From: a bacterium UBA4637
Lineage (GTDB): Bacteria; Bacteroidota; Bacteroidia; Bacteroidales; Bacteroidaceae
NCBI GenBank assembly: GCA_002405875.1
Contig: DHMR01000052.1
Span: forward strand, 1-20,243
DNA: 20,243 bases
Reading direction: 5' to 3'
Shown: one piece after another, positions 1 through 7,276 of the stretch
Numbering within the stretch: the stretch's first letter is position 1
How the letters are laid out: each line of letters begins with the position of its first letter
Made by a program: the position numbers and the translations under genes
Notes under the pieces: model-generated
Told to the model about the DNA's origin: nothing
What the model saw: the letters and a program-made list of their open reading frames with translations, nothing else
The model's database searches: none

Positions 1-156
1 AATGGTAAGAACGAGGCAAACGAACTGAATGTAGCTCGCTACGCCGAGATTATCGGCAAGGCAGAGAAGGCTACCGATGTAATGAATGGCAGATCCGTTC
101 TTATCAACAAGAACGTGAAACTCCGTCCACGCCAGGCGATGATACTTGAATTCTAA
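1..156 (+). CDS. C-terminal end of a probable GH13 amylase/neopullulanase-type enzyme (partial)
   Basis: Frame 1 is open from the window edge to TAA at 154-156 and gives 51 residues. The tail contains RYAEIIGKAEKATDVMNG, then LRPRQAMILEF at the very end. A 'RYAE-hhG...A.DV..G' stretch followed by a short beta strand ending in 'hhLEF' resembles the all-beta C-terminal domain of GH13 alpha-amylases and cyclomaltodextrinases of the SusA type in Bacteroidota. No catalytic residue lies inside the window, so the assignment rests on the tail alone and is from memory of the family. It is followed by a strong terminator, so it belongs to a separate upstream unit, possibly a starch locus. Other carbohydrate enzymes with a similar beta-sandwich tail remain possible. 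Confidence 0.6.
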   Translation, partial: NGKNEANELNVARYAEIIGKAEKATDVMNGRSVLINKNVKLRPRQAMILEF

Positions 157-178
157 AATGCAATAGGCTTCGATAGCT

Positions 179-239
179 GATGAAAGTACTTACGATGGCT
201 AACGCAAGTACTTACGTTGCCCGATGAAAGTACTTTCAT
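179..239. repeat. Three AAGTACTT palindromes at exact 22-bp spacing
   Basis: AAGTACTT occurs at 184-191, 206-213 and 228-235, exactly 22 bp apart each time. The outer copies share GATGAAAGTACTT. The last is a perfect 16-bp palindrome (224-239). The middle one sits in a near-perfect palindrome, AACGCAAGTACTTACGTT (201-218). The block lies between the stop of the upstream gene and its terminator. It could be a dispersed intergenic repeat or a multi-site protein-binding array. The sequence alone does not decide. Confidence 0.7.
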
Positions 240-241
240 AT

Positions 242-290
242 AAAAGCGTTCCTAGAAATGTAGTTTTACACTTCTAGGAACGCTTTTTCT
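242..290 (+). terminator. Strong intrinsic terminator after the GH13-type gene
   Basis: A perfect 16-bp stem pairs AAAAGCGTTCCTAGAA (242-257) with 272-287. The loop can pair further (TGTA 259-262 with TACA 267-270), and the stem runs into a T-rich tail (284-300). It separates the upstream enzyme from the regulator unit. The A-rich left flank means it could also stop transcription from the other side. Confidence 0.9.
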
Positions 291-303
291 TTCTAAAAAT
301 TCT

Positions 304-331
304 TTTGTTTCAAATATTCTTCGTATTTTTG
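304..331 (+). promoter_or_regulatory. Predicted Bacteroidota promoter of the regulator unit
   Basis: TATTTTTG at 324-331 matches the -7 consensus TAnnTTTG. A TTTG at 304-307 could be the -33 element, but the spacing of 16 nt is slightly short. The predicted transcription start is about 336-338, giving a leader of roughly 22-24 nt before the ATG at 360. No other good -7 box is seen before the regulator, and the four downstream genes are 2, 4 and 6 nt apart, so this promoter probably serves all of them. Confidence 0.6.
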
Positions 332-359
332 CAAGCAGAAGTTTAATAACTTAATAAAA

Positions 360-560
360 ATGATAGAAGAGTTAGGTAAATGGATGCTGGATATATCAAA
401 GTATATCATAACAGCATACGTTTTAGTTAGGATGTTTGGCAAGGAAGATGACTCTGTCTGGACATTGGTTGGCGCAATTTTTTTAGCGGCACTATTGTTC
501 GGTATGGGACTGTATCTTGTAAAACGAGGAAAAGAAGATAATAAAAAGAAAGGAAAATAA
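360..560 (+). CDS. Small membrane protein, 66 aa (DUF6722-like)
   Basis: A 66-residue protein with two hydrophobic segments (about 12-26 and 35-54) separated by the polar stretch GKEDDSV, and a strongly basic C-terminus (KRGKEDNKKKGK) that should stay in the cytoplasm. The start 'MIEELGKWMLDISKYIITAYVL' resembles small Bacteroidota proteins grouped, as far as I recall, as DUF6722. No enzymatic motif is present and the function is unknown. It is the first gene after the predicted promoter and ends 2 nt before the first of two 33-aa microprotein genes. The arrangement suggests co-transcription with the membrane regulator at 777-3752, so a role in its membrane assembly or signalling is possible, but this is inference from position only. 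Confidence 0.8.
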   Translation: MIEELGKWMLDISKYIITAYVLVRMFGKEDDSVWTLVGAIFLAALLFGMGLYLVKRGKEDNKKKGK

Positions 561-562
561 TT

Positions 563-664
563 ATGGATTACGGATTATTAGGAATGTATATATTTTTAGC
601 TTTAATAGCTATAGGCTCTTTTGTTTACGTCAAATTGGAAGATAGAAAACAGAAACGTAATTAG
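563..664 (+). CDS. 33-aa single-span membrane microprotein, copy 1
   Basis: ATG at 563 and TAG at 662-664 give 33 residues. The start MDYGLLGMYIFLALIAIGSF forms one hydrophobic helix (about residues 4-23), and the polar tail KLEDRKQKRN follows. By the positive-inside rule the N-terminus would be outside and the C-terminus in the cytoplasm. It is a paralogue of the next gene: 21 of 33 aligned residues are identical, including an unbroken GLLGMYIFLALI block. It starts 2 nt after the 66-aa gene and ends 4 nt before copy 2, as expected for translational coupling. Conservation of length, frame and helix between the two copies, while the tails diverge, argues that both are real genes. I recognise no family. 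Confidence 0.75.
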   Translation: MDYGLLGMYIFLALIAIGSFVYVKLEDRKQKRN

Positions 665-668
665 TAAT

Positions 669-770
669 ATGAGTAAGGGATTATTGGGAATGTATATATT
701 TTTAGCTTTGATTACTATTGGTTCTGTAATCTATTCAAAATGGGAAGATAAACATCAACAAGAAGAATAA
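669..770 (+). CDS. 33-aa single-span membrane microprotein, copy 2
   Basis: ATG at 669 and TAA at 768-770 give 33 residues beginning MSKGLLGMYIFLALITIGSV. It has one hydrophobic helix followed by the tail KWEDKHQQEE, which is neutral to acidic, whereas the tail of copy 1 is basic. The two genes are clearly a tandem duplication: DNA over the helix is nearly identical, with several third-position differences (for example TTA/TTG, GGC/GGT). The stop lies 6 nt before the GTG start of the 991-aa regulator, so the microproteins and the regulator are probably made from one message. Function is unknown. A membrane partner of the regulator is an attractive but untested idea. Confidence 0.75.
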   Translation: MSKGLLGMYIFLALITIGSVIYSKWEDKHQQEE

Positions 771-776
771 TCATTA

Positions 777-3752
777 GTGATTAGATACATTCTCACCATA
801 ATAAGCACATTTCTCATTACCTTGGGCGTTTATGCACAAGGCGGTACCCCTAGTCGCTATAACGTAAGCTACCTCAATATGGCGGCAGGAATGCCTAATA
901 ACTTCGCTGACGATATTTTCCAAGACTCCTATGGCTTTGTTTGGATTAGTACCCATGGAGGCGGATTGGTGCGCTACGATGGCTTCAATTTCGTGAGCTT
1001 TGGGTTGGGATCCAATGGCATCAGCCTCAGAAGCAACAGTTGTCGCAATGTCTATGAAGACCATTTCAAGCGCCTCTGGATTGCCTTTGAGGAAGGACCG
1101 CAGGTACTCGACCTCAATACCATGCAACCTATCGTTCCACCTTGTGAGAACAAACAGGTGGAAGCACAACTCAATAAAGCACTCAAGAACCTTTGCACCC
1201 GAATGTATTGCGATGCAAAGGGCAATATATGGATGGTGTCCATCAATATCCTCACTCGTTTCGGGTTCAATGAAAAGGGAGAGGTGAACAGCGTCCTCTC
1301 CATCGATTATCCTTTCAATGCCCCTGACCTCGGACTCTGTGATGTCTATCAGCGAGGTACGGTGGTGATGTGTAATGATGGCAAGGTAAGCGAATTCTCG
1401 GTCAAGAACAACAAGTTGGTGGCAAAGGACATCAGCAAGATGTTCGCTCCGCTCGACTATCGCTATGCGGGTGCCATCATCTCTTATCATGGCAAGATAT
1501 GGCTAGCCACCAACCGAGGTTTGTTCAACAGTGCCAAGCAGCAATTCCATTGTACGGCAGACGACCATTCCCTCCAGCACGAGGTGGTGACGAGCCTCGC
1601 TGTATCTCCCGACAACAAACTTTTGGTGGGTACTCTTTGTGGTGTCGATATTATCGACGACGCTACAGGCAGCATTGAGCATTGGAATTGTAACAGCATC
1701 GTGAACCCATTGAGCAGCAACTTCGTGAACAGCTTGTTCTCGAAAGATGGACAGATATGGGTAGGCACTGAGACGGGTGGTGTCATCAAGTTGGCACCTC
1801 GCCTCCTGCAACTCCAGTTCTATCAAAATGATCCTGCCAATTCTGGCAGTTTGGCTCACAATGCAGTGAATGCGATGTATGCAGCGCCTGATGGAGGACT
1901 GTGGGTCGGCGTGGTGGAAGGTGGTCTTAACTTCTTACCCCCCCATTCTAAAAGCTTCGTTCATTATACGACAGCCAACTCTAGTTTGCCCCACAACAGT
2001 GTATCTACGCTTACTGCCGATAGCCGAGGAAACCTTTGGATAGGAACCTGGGGGGATGGAATCGGTGTGATGAGCTTGAAAGAGCCAGGCAAGATAGTGC
2101 CTCTCTCGGTGGATGCCAAGCACCAGCGCTTGCTGATGTTTGTGGGAGCGTTGGCTTACGACCCCGTCAATGATGGTATGTGGCTCGGCACCAACGATGG
2201 CCTTTTCTTCTACGATTCAAAGCACCAACAACTCATTGAGCCTTTCGATGGTTGCATGAATGTGCGAGGCTGCATCGGTAGTCTTGTCACCAAGGATGGC
2301 AGACTCTTGATGGGCTGTGTGCAGGGTATGGTAGAAATCAACCTCAAGTCGCGCCGTCATCATAGGGGAGCCTTTATGGTGAAATATCATCAGTATAAGT
2401 TGGATGACCCGAAGAGCGGCGTCATCGACAAGATATTGTCTTTCTGCCAAGCCAAGGATGGCAAGATATGGTTGGGTAGCAATGGCTACGGTATGTATTG
2501 CTACAATTACGACAAGGATGGCAAGCCGCATGTCAAGTCGTTCACCACCAATGACGGACTCGCCAACAATACCGTGTTGGGTATTGTGGAAGACAACAGC
2601 GGTATGCTTTGGATAGCCACCGCCAACGGACTCTCCATCTTCAATCCGAAGACGGAGACCTTCAGCAGTTTCTCCAAGGAGGATGGACTCATCAGTTCGC
2701 AATTCTATTTCAATGCAGCCATTCGCAATGCCAAGGGCGAGATATTCCTGGGCACAGACCAAGGAATGATGGCTGTTACGGGAGTGAACCGCATGTCTCA
2801 TACTACGGGCGGATTACGATTCACGGAATTGTTGGTTGACAACGACCCTGTCTTTGCTGGCAGCGACTATCTTGACGAGGATGTGAGCATCGCCAAGAAG
2901 ATACGCATCCATGAGAGCGACAAGTCGTTCACCCTCTATTTCTCCGCCCTCAACTATGGCAGCGAGACCCAAGGTGTGTATCTCTATCGCATGAAAGGAT
3001 ATGAGAACGACTGGGTGCAGCTCAAGCCGGGTCAGCACAGCGTGAGATATTCCACCTTGCCAGCCGGCAACTATGAGTTTGAGGTGAAGTATGCACCTTC
3101 CATCGACTCTGACAAGGAGCAGGTCATCTCCATAGCTGTCAGCATCACCCCTTATTTCTGGAAGAGTTGGTGGTTTGTCACCCTTATTATAATAGGTATA
3201 GTGGCACTGGTGCAGTATGCCTACATGCACAAGATCAAGGTGATGCGTGAGCGAGAGGTGGAGGCACTCTATCGTCCTATCGAGGCAGCCCTGAAGGAAA
3301 GTGATGAGCCAGGCAAGTTGCAGAGCCGCATCCAAAACATCCTAGCCAACCAACAGCGTTATCAAGAGAGTCAGAAGAAGACCCTTGAGGCAGACAAGAA
3401 GGAAGTGGAGGAGAATGTCCACCCATTCATGCAGGATGTGATGGACGTGATGGAAAAGAATTTCGACAACTCTGAGTTTGGCGTACAGGAACTAGCCGAG
3501 GCGATGCACCTGAACCGCAGCCTCCTGAGTAAGAAGCTGAATGCCGAGACGGGACTTCCTACCGCCCAGTTCATCCGCAACTATCGTCTCGACATCGCCC
3601 GTAAGATGATGATGAACAATGTTGCCAACCGCAACATCACCGAGATAGCCTACCGTGTGGGCTTCAATGACCCTAAGTATTTCACCCGTTGCTTCACTAA
3701 GCAATATGGGGTCTCACCATCTCAATACAAAGATACCATAGATGATGATTAG
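777..3752 (+). CDS. Kinase-less HTCS-like membrane regulator: double propeller, Y_Y_Y, TM, AraC HTH
   Basis: 991 residues. A signal peptide or N-terminal anchor (about 1-20, ending YAQG) precedes about 13-14 Reg_prop blades (for example D-x-x-G-x-x-W-I-x-T), enough for two seven-bladed periplasmic propellers to about residue 700. A Y_Y_Y domain follows (about 722-790, with YRMKGYENDWV), then one membrane span (about 798-818), a charged helical linker (about 819-895) and an AraC-type HTH (about 895-988, ending FNDPKYFTRCFTKQYGVSPSQYKD). Hybrid two-component regulators of Bacteroidota usually carry HisKA, HATPase and receiver domains between the span and the HTH. Here I see no phosphoacceptor-His box, no N/G ATP-binding boxes and no receiver Asp. 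DNA binding must therefore happen at the membrane or after proteolysis. The start is GTG at 777. TAA at 768-770 is in frame just upstream, and no ATG precedes the signal peptide. It is the likely regulator of the arabinan genes that follow. Confidence 0.9.
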   Translation: MIRYILTIISTFLITLGVYAQGGTPSRYNVSYLNMAAGMPNNFADDIFQDSYGFVWISTHGGGLVRYDGFNFVSFGLGSNGISLRSNSCRNVYEDHFKRLWIAFEEGPQVLDLNTMQPIVPPCENKQVEAQLNKALKNLCTRMYCDAKGNIWMVSINILTRFGFNEKGEVNSVLSIDYPFNAPDLGLCDVYQRGTVVMCNDGKVSEFSVKNNKLVAKDISKMFAPLDYRYAGAIISYHGKIWLATNRGLFNSAKQQFHCTADDHSLQHEVVTSLAVSPDNKLLVGTLCGVDIIDDATGSIEHWNCNSIVNPLSSNFVNSLFSKDGQIWVGTETGGVIKLAPRLLQLQFYQNDPANSGSLAHNAVNAMYAAPDGGLWVGVVEGGLNFLPPHSKSFVHYTTANSSLPHNSVSTLTADSRGNLWIGTWGDGIGVMSLKEPGKIVPLSVDAKHQRLLMFVGALAYDPVNDGMWLGTNDGLFFYDSKHQQLIEPFDGCMNVRGCIGSLVTKDGRLLMGCVQGMVEINLKSRRHHRGAFMVKYHQYKLDDPKSGVIDKILSFCQAKDGKIWLGSNGYGMYCYNYDKDGKPHVKSFTTNDGLANNTVLGIVEDNSGMLWIATANGLSIFNPKTETFSSFSKEDGLISSQFYFNAAIRNAKGEIFLGTDQGMMAVTGVNRMSHTTGGLRFTELLVDNDPVFAGSDYLDEDVSIAKKIRIHESDKSFTLYFSALNYGSETQGVYLYRMKGYENDWVQLKPGQHSVRYSTLPAGNYEFEVKYAPSIDSDKEQVISIAVSITPYFWKSWWFVTLIIIGIVALVQYAYMHKIKVMREREVEALYRPIEAALKESDEPGKLQSRIQNILANQQRYQESQKKTLEADKKEVEENVHPFMQDVMDVMEKNFDNSEFGVQELAEAMHLNRSLLSKKLNAETGLPTAQFIRNYRLDIARKMMMNNVANRNITEIAYRVGFNDPKYFTRCFTKQYGVSPSQYKDTIDDD

Positions 3753-3805
3753 CCTTGTTATTTATTTTTGCTACATGTAAGGTTGTCTTCTCTGTGTGGG
3801 AGCAC

Positions 3806-3886
3806 AAAAGGTGGATAAGTGCGCATAAGCGCCAAAAATCCACCTTTTATGCAGTTTGTCCACCTTATATTTGTGTTTGTCCACCT
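3806..3886 (+). promoter_or_regulatory. Candidate operator upstream of susC
   Basis: AAAAGGTGGAT (3806-3816) and ATCCACCTTTT (3838-3848) form a perfect 11-bp inverted repeat with a 21-nt spacer. The spacer itself holds GCGC-ATAA-GCGC. Two direct copies of TTTGTCCACCT follow at 3855-3865 and 3876-3886, exactly 21 bp apart. The CCACC cores at 3840, 3860 and 3881 thus recur on one DNA face. The last copy lies where a -33 element would be, and no proper TTTG -33 exists at normal spacing, as expected for an activator-dependent promoter. The same motifs occur upstream of the GH51 gene. The inverted repeat could also act as a weak terminator for the regulator gene. Confidence 0.75.
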
Positions 3887-3905
3887 ACTATTTTGCTATT
3901 AATTG

Positions 3906-3913
3906 TACTTTTG
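3906..3913 (+). promoter_or_regulatory. -7 box of the susC promoter
   Basis: TACTTTTG matches TAnnTTTG. It lies 20 nt after the last CCACC core of the operator, the same distance and the same octamer as upstream of the GH51 gene. The predicted start of transcription is about 3919, giving a leader of about 100 nt before the ATG at 4023. Confidence 0.75.
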
Positions 3914-4022
3914 CCACCGAAAAATTGATTGATGTAGGTCAAGTCTCTTGGCTTTCTCAACCTAATTACCATAAACAACGAATTGAATAAACAATAAATA
4001 TAAACCTAAAAATTAATAAGCA

Positions 4023-7000
4023 ATGAGGAAACAATTATTCTCAATGATGTTAAGCCTGAGTGCTGTTGGCGGTGCTGCATTCGTAGCCCCAATGCCAACT
4101 TTGGCCGCTGTAGCACAGGATCAAGTCATCACCGTCAAGGGACAGGTTGTTGACGATCAGGGCGAACCTCTGATTGGCGCCACTGTCAAGACCAAGGATG
4201 GTAAGACTGGTGCGGTGACAGACCTTGATGGTAACTTCGAAATCAAGGTGAAAGCTAACTCAACTCTTACTGTAAGCTACCTTGGATTCAAGGAGCGCGA
4301 GATTGCAGTGCGTGGACGTGCCATTCTCGACAAGATCGAGATGTCTTCCAATGACCATCTGCTCGACCAAGTAGTCGTGGTAGGTTATGGTACACAGAAG
4401 AAGGCTGACTTGACAGGTTCTGTAGCCATCGTGAATGCAGAGGAGATGAAGAAAGTATCCAACTCTAACATCTCAACCATGCTCGAAGGTAAGGTTGCCG
4501 GTGTGCAGATTACATCAGATGGTCAGCCTGGTGCCGACCCTAGTGTGAGAATCCGTGGTATCGGTTCATTCGGTAGCACAGCTCCTCTCTATGTCATAGA
4601 TGGTGTGCCAATGGGTACCACAATCCGTGACTTCTCTCCTAACGACATCGAGACCATCCAAATCTTGAAGGATGCTTCTGCGGGTGCCATCTACGGTTCT
4701 CGTGCTGCGAATGGTGTCGTTATCATCACAACTAAGAATGGTAAGAAAGACCAGCCTTTGAAGGTGAACTATTCTGGTTACTTCGGTGCCGATGTCATCC
4801 CAAGTGGCGTATACGACGTGATGGATGCCGACCAATATAGCAACTATCTCGGTCAGGCTTGTGCCAACTCAAATTCTCCTTTGGCTGGTGGTTACAGTCT
4901 CGGTGAGGATGGCAAGTATCATTTCATGGACAACACCAATACCGATTGGTTCAAGGAAGTGTTCAAGACTGGTATCCGCCAGAACCACAACGTAGCTCTC
5001 AGCGGTGGTAGTGCTAACAGTACCTATAATGTATCTCTCGACTATTTCAACCAGAAGGGAACCTTGGAAGGTGCTGGTCCTAACTACGAGCGTTATACAG
5101 CTCGTGTGAACAACACCATGGACACCAAGTTCATCAAGTTCCGTACCAGTTTTGTTTACTCTCACTCCAACCAGGACAACATGGGCCTTTCCAATGCATC
5201 AGAGTATGTACAGGGTCTTTATGGTTCTGTTACCAACGTGCTTCGTGGTACACTCTTGATGCAGCCTACCATCAAGGCATACGACAACTCTACATGGGTA
5301 CTCGATGATAAAGTAGGTGCAGCCAATGGTTATCGTTATGATGCTTACGGCTATGGCGTGTATTATGATGGCATCCATGGTGATATTTCTGCATCCAACC
5401 CATTGTTGGTGAACAATCTCTTGCAGCGCAACACTTTGGTAGATCGTTTCGTAGGTACAGCTTCTGCCGATGTAGACCTCTTAAAGATGGTAGGCATCAA
5501 GAGCAAAAACCACGGTCTCCACTATAATATCAACCTCTCTTATAGCAAGACTGAGGCTAAGGACAAGACTTGGATTCCTTCATGGATTCAGAGCAACCGT
5601 GTATACCTCGCCAAGGAGAATGAAACTTTGACCAAGGGGTCTCGCAACTACAGCGATGCCTTGGTTGAGAACACCTTGAAATATAATGGTAGCATCGGCA
5701 AGCATAACATCGATTTGCTCGCAGGTATGACATACGAGGAAGAGAACACAAACCTCTTAACTGGATGGGGTGTTAATTTCCCAGAACCATATTTCCTTCA
5801 GCTTCAGAATGCAAAAGATACCTATTCTTCTTCATACGAGTATAAGCATGCCTTGGCATCTTACGTAGGACGTTTGAACTACAATTATGATGAGAAGTAC
5901 TTGGTTTCTGCAGTCGTACGTCGTGATGGTAGCTCTCGTTTGACCAAGAACATCCGTTGGGCAACCTTCCCTTCTGTATCTTTGGGTTGGCGTTTCGATA
6001 AGGAAAAGTTCTTCCCAATCAGTCGCGATATCGTTAATATGTTCAAGGTACGTGCCAGCTATGGTGAACTCGGTAACGAGAACATCGGTGAGTATCAGTA
6101 TATGGCGACAATGGATCGTAACAACATGACTTATAGCTTTGGTAATGATAAGGTTACAGGTTCCAAGATTGCGACATACGTCAACAACAATATCGCTTGG
6201 GAAAAGAAGAAGACAACCAACGTGGGTATTGATTTGGCGATGTTCAACAATCGTTTGGAGTTTACTGCCGAGTGGTACAAGAACAAGTCTGAGGACTTGC
6301 TTTATGGAGTGCCTGTTCCTGGACAGACGGGTGTGGCTAACACTACCGTTACCATGAACGCAGCCTCTATGGAGAACAGCGGTTTCGAGTTCTCTGCTAC
6401 ATATCGCAATCGTGACCATGCATTCAAGTATGACATCAGTGCCAATTTGAGCACCTTGAAGAACAAGGTAACTTCTCTTGGTTTTGGTACCGATTCTTAC
6501 ATTACAGGTGCTTACGCTACATACGTAGGTCAGGAGGTAGGTCAGTTCTATGGATGGGTTTACGAGGGTATTGCTCGTACTCAGGATCAACTCGACAACC
6601 ACGCTACCCAGCAGGGCGCCAATGTAGGTGACTGTCTCTACAAGGATATTTCTGGTCCAGATGGCGTGCCTGATGGTGTAATCGATACATACGACCAGAC
6701 CGTATTGGGCAGTGGCCTTCCAAAGGTGAACTTTGGTTTGAGTGCTCACATGGAGTATAAGAACTTCGACTTGAGCATCTCTACATACGGTGTACTCAAC
6801 TACCATGTATCAGATGATATTTATAATAGTTTGAACTCTTGCTATGGACCAGGCAACAAGGATGTAGCCATGGGCGATGCCAACCGTTTCGCCGATGATG
6901 GCACTTACATCTCAAGCGTGCCACGTACCTACTATGCCAACAATGCAACCTTGGCATGGAATGACCTCTTTAGCTCTCGCAAGATTCAGAATGCAGCTTA

Positions 7001-7226
7001 CTGGAAGATTGCCAACGTAGAGTTGGGCTACAACTTCCCAGACAAGTGGTTTGGTGGCTATGTGAGCGGTGTACGTCTCTATGTATCAGCACAGAACCTC
7101 TACACCTTCACAGGTTACAAGGGATATAACGTAGACTATGCTGGTGGTACATTCACCCCAGGTTACAACTTCTGCTCATTCCCAACTCCACGCACATTCA
7201 TGTGTGGTCTCCATTTCACATTCTAA
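4023..7226 (+). CDS. susC: SusC-like TonB-dependent outer-membrane transporter (arabinan oligosaccharides)
   Basis: 1067 residues, a normal SusC length. A signal peptide (about 1-30) precedes a carboxypeptidase-regulatory-like domain (about 36-115, with VKGQVVDDQGEPLIGATV). The SusC region LDQVVVVGYGTQKKADLTGSV comes next, then the plug domain (about 120-240, containing SVRIRGIGSFGSTAPLYVIDG and the SusC signature DASAGAIYGSRAANGVVIITTK). A long beta-barrel ends in an aromatic C-terminal strand (CGLHFTF), typical of outer-membrane barrels. The family imports oligosaccharides with energy from TonB-ExbBD while SusD caps the pore. The arabinan substrate is inferred from the two GH43 enzymes and the GH51 of the locus. 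It is the first gene after the operator and promoter and lies 50 nt before susD. Confidence 0.95.
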   Translation: MRKQLFSMMLSLSAVGGAAFVAPMPTLAAVAQDQVITVKGQVVDDQGEPLIGATVKTKDGKTGAVTDLDGNFEIKVKANSTLTVSYLGFKEREIAVRGRAILDKIEMSSNDHLLDQVVVVGYGTQKKADLTGSVAIVNAEEMKKVSNSNISTMLEGKVAGVQITSDGQPGADPSVRIRGIGSFGSTAPLYVIDGVPMGTTIRDFSPNDIETIQILKDASAGAIYGSRAANGVVIITTKNGKKDQPLKVNYSGYFGADVIPSGVYDVMDADQYSNYLGQACANSNSPLAGGYSLGEDGKYHFMDNTNTDWFKEVFKTGIRQNHNVALSGGSANSTYNVSLDYFNQKGTLEGAGPNYERYTARVNNTMDTKFIKFRTSFVYSHSNQDNMGLSNASEYVQGLYGSVTNVLRGTLLMQPTIKAYDNSTWVLDDKVGAANGYRYDAYGYGVYYDGIHGDISASNPLLVNNLLQRNTLVDRFVGTASADVDLLKMVGIKSKNHGLHYNINLSYSKTEAKDKTWIPSWIQSNRVYLAKENETLTKGSRNYSDALVENTLKYNGSIGKHNIDLLAGMTYEEENTNLLTGWGVNFPEPYFLQLQNAKDTYSSSYEYKHALASYVGRLNYNYDEKYLVSAVVRRDGSSRLTKNIRWATFPSVSLGWRFDKEKFFPISRDIVNMFKVRASYGELGNENIGEYQYMATMDRNNMTYSFGNDKVTGSKIATYVNNNIAWEKKKTTNVGIDLAMFNNRLEFTAEWYKNKSEDLLYGVPVPGQTGVANTTVTMNAASMENSGFEFSATYRNRDHAFKYDISANLSTLKNKVTSLGFGTDSYITGAYATYVGQEVGQFYGWVYEGIARTQDQLDNHATQQGANVGDCLYKDISGPDGVPDGVIDTYDQTVLGSGLPKVNFGLSAHMEYKNFDLSISTYGVLNYHVSDDIYNSLNSCYGPGNKDVAMGDANRFADDGTYISSVPRTYYANNATLAWNDLFSSRKIQNAAYWKIANVELGYNFPDKWFGGYVSGVRLYVSAQNLYTFTGYKGYNVDYAGGTFTPGYNFCSFPTPRTFMCGLHFTF

Positions 7227-7276
7227 TAGTGAGAATAAGGATTATAAGATTCATTATTATTTAAAGAACATTTGAT

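Noticed and set aside
184..235. CRISPR-like array from three regular repeats
   Set aside because: Repeats are only about 8-13 bp with spacers of similar size, and the centres are palindromic. No leader or cas gene is present.
774..1490. 238-codon open frame on the minus strand opposite the regulator start
   Set aside because: It lies wholly inside a well-supported propeller domain on the other strand, has no recognisable domain, and is one of several antisense frames produced by the codon bias of the real gene.
3806..3848. Inverted repeat as simple terminator of the regulator gene
   Set aside because: It could contribute to termination, but only four T residues follow and the spacer is long, while the same sequence recurs in front of GH51, where the gene downstream and spacing differ. 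An operator explains both.
5832..6806. 324-codon open frame opposite the susC barrel
   Set aside because: Shadow of the SusC beta-barrel coding region; no start context, domain or neighbour supports it.
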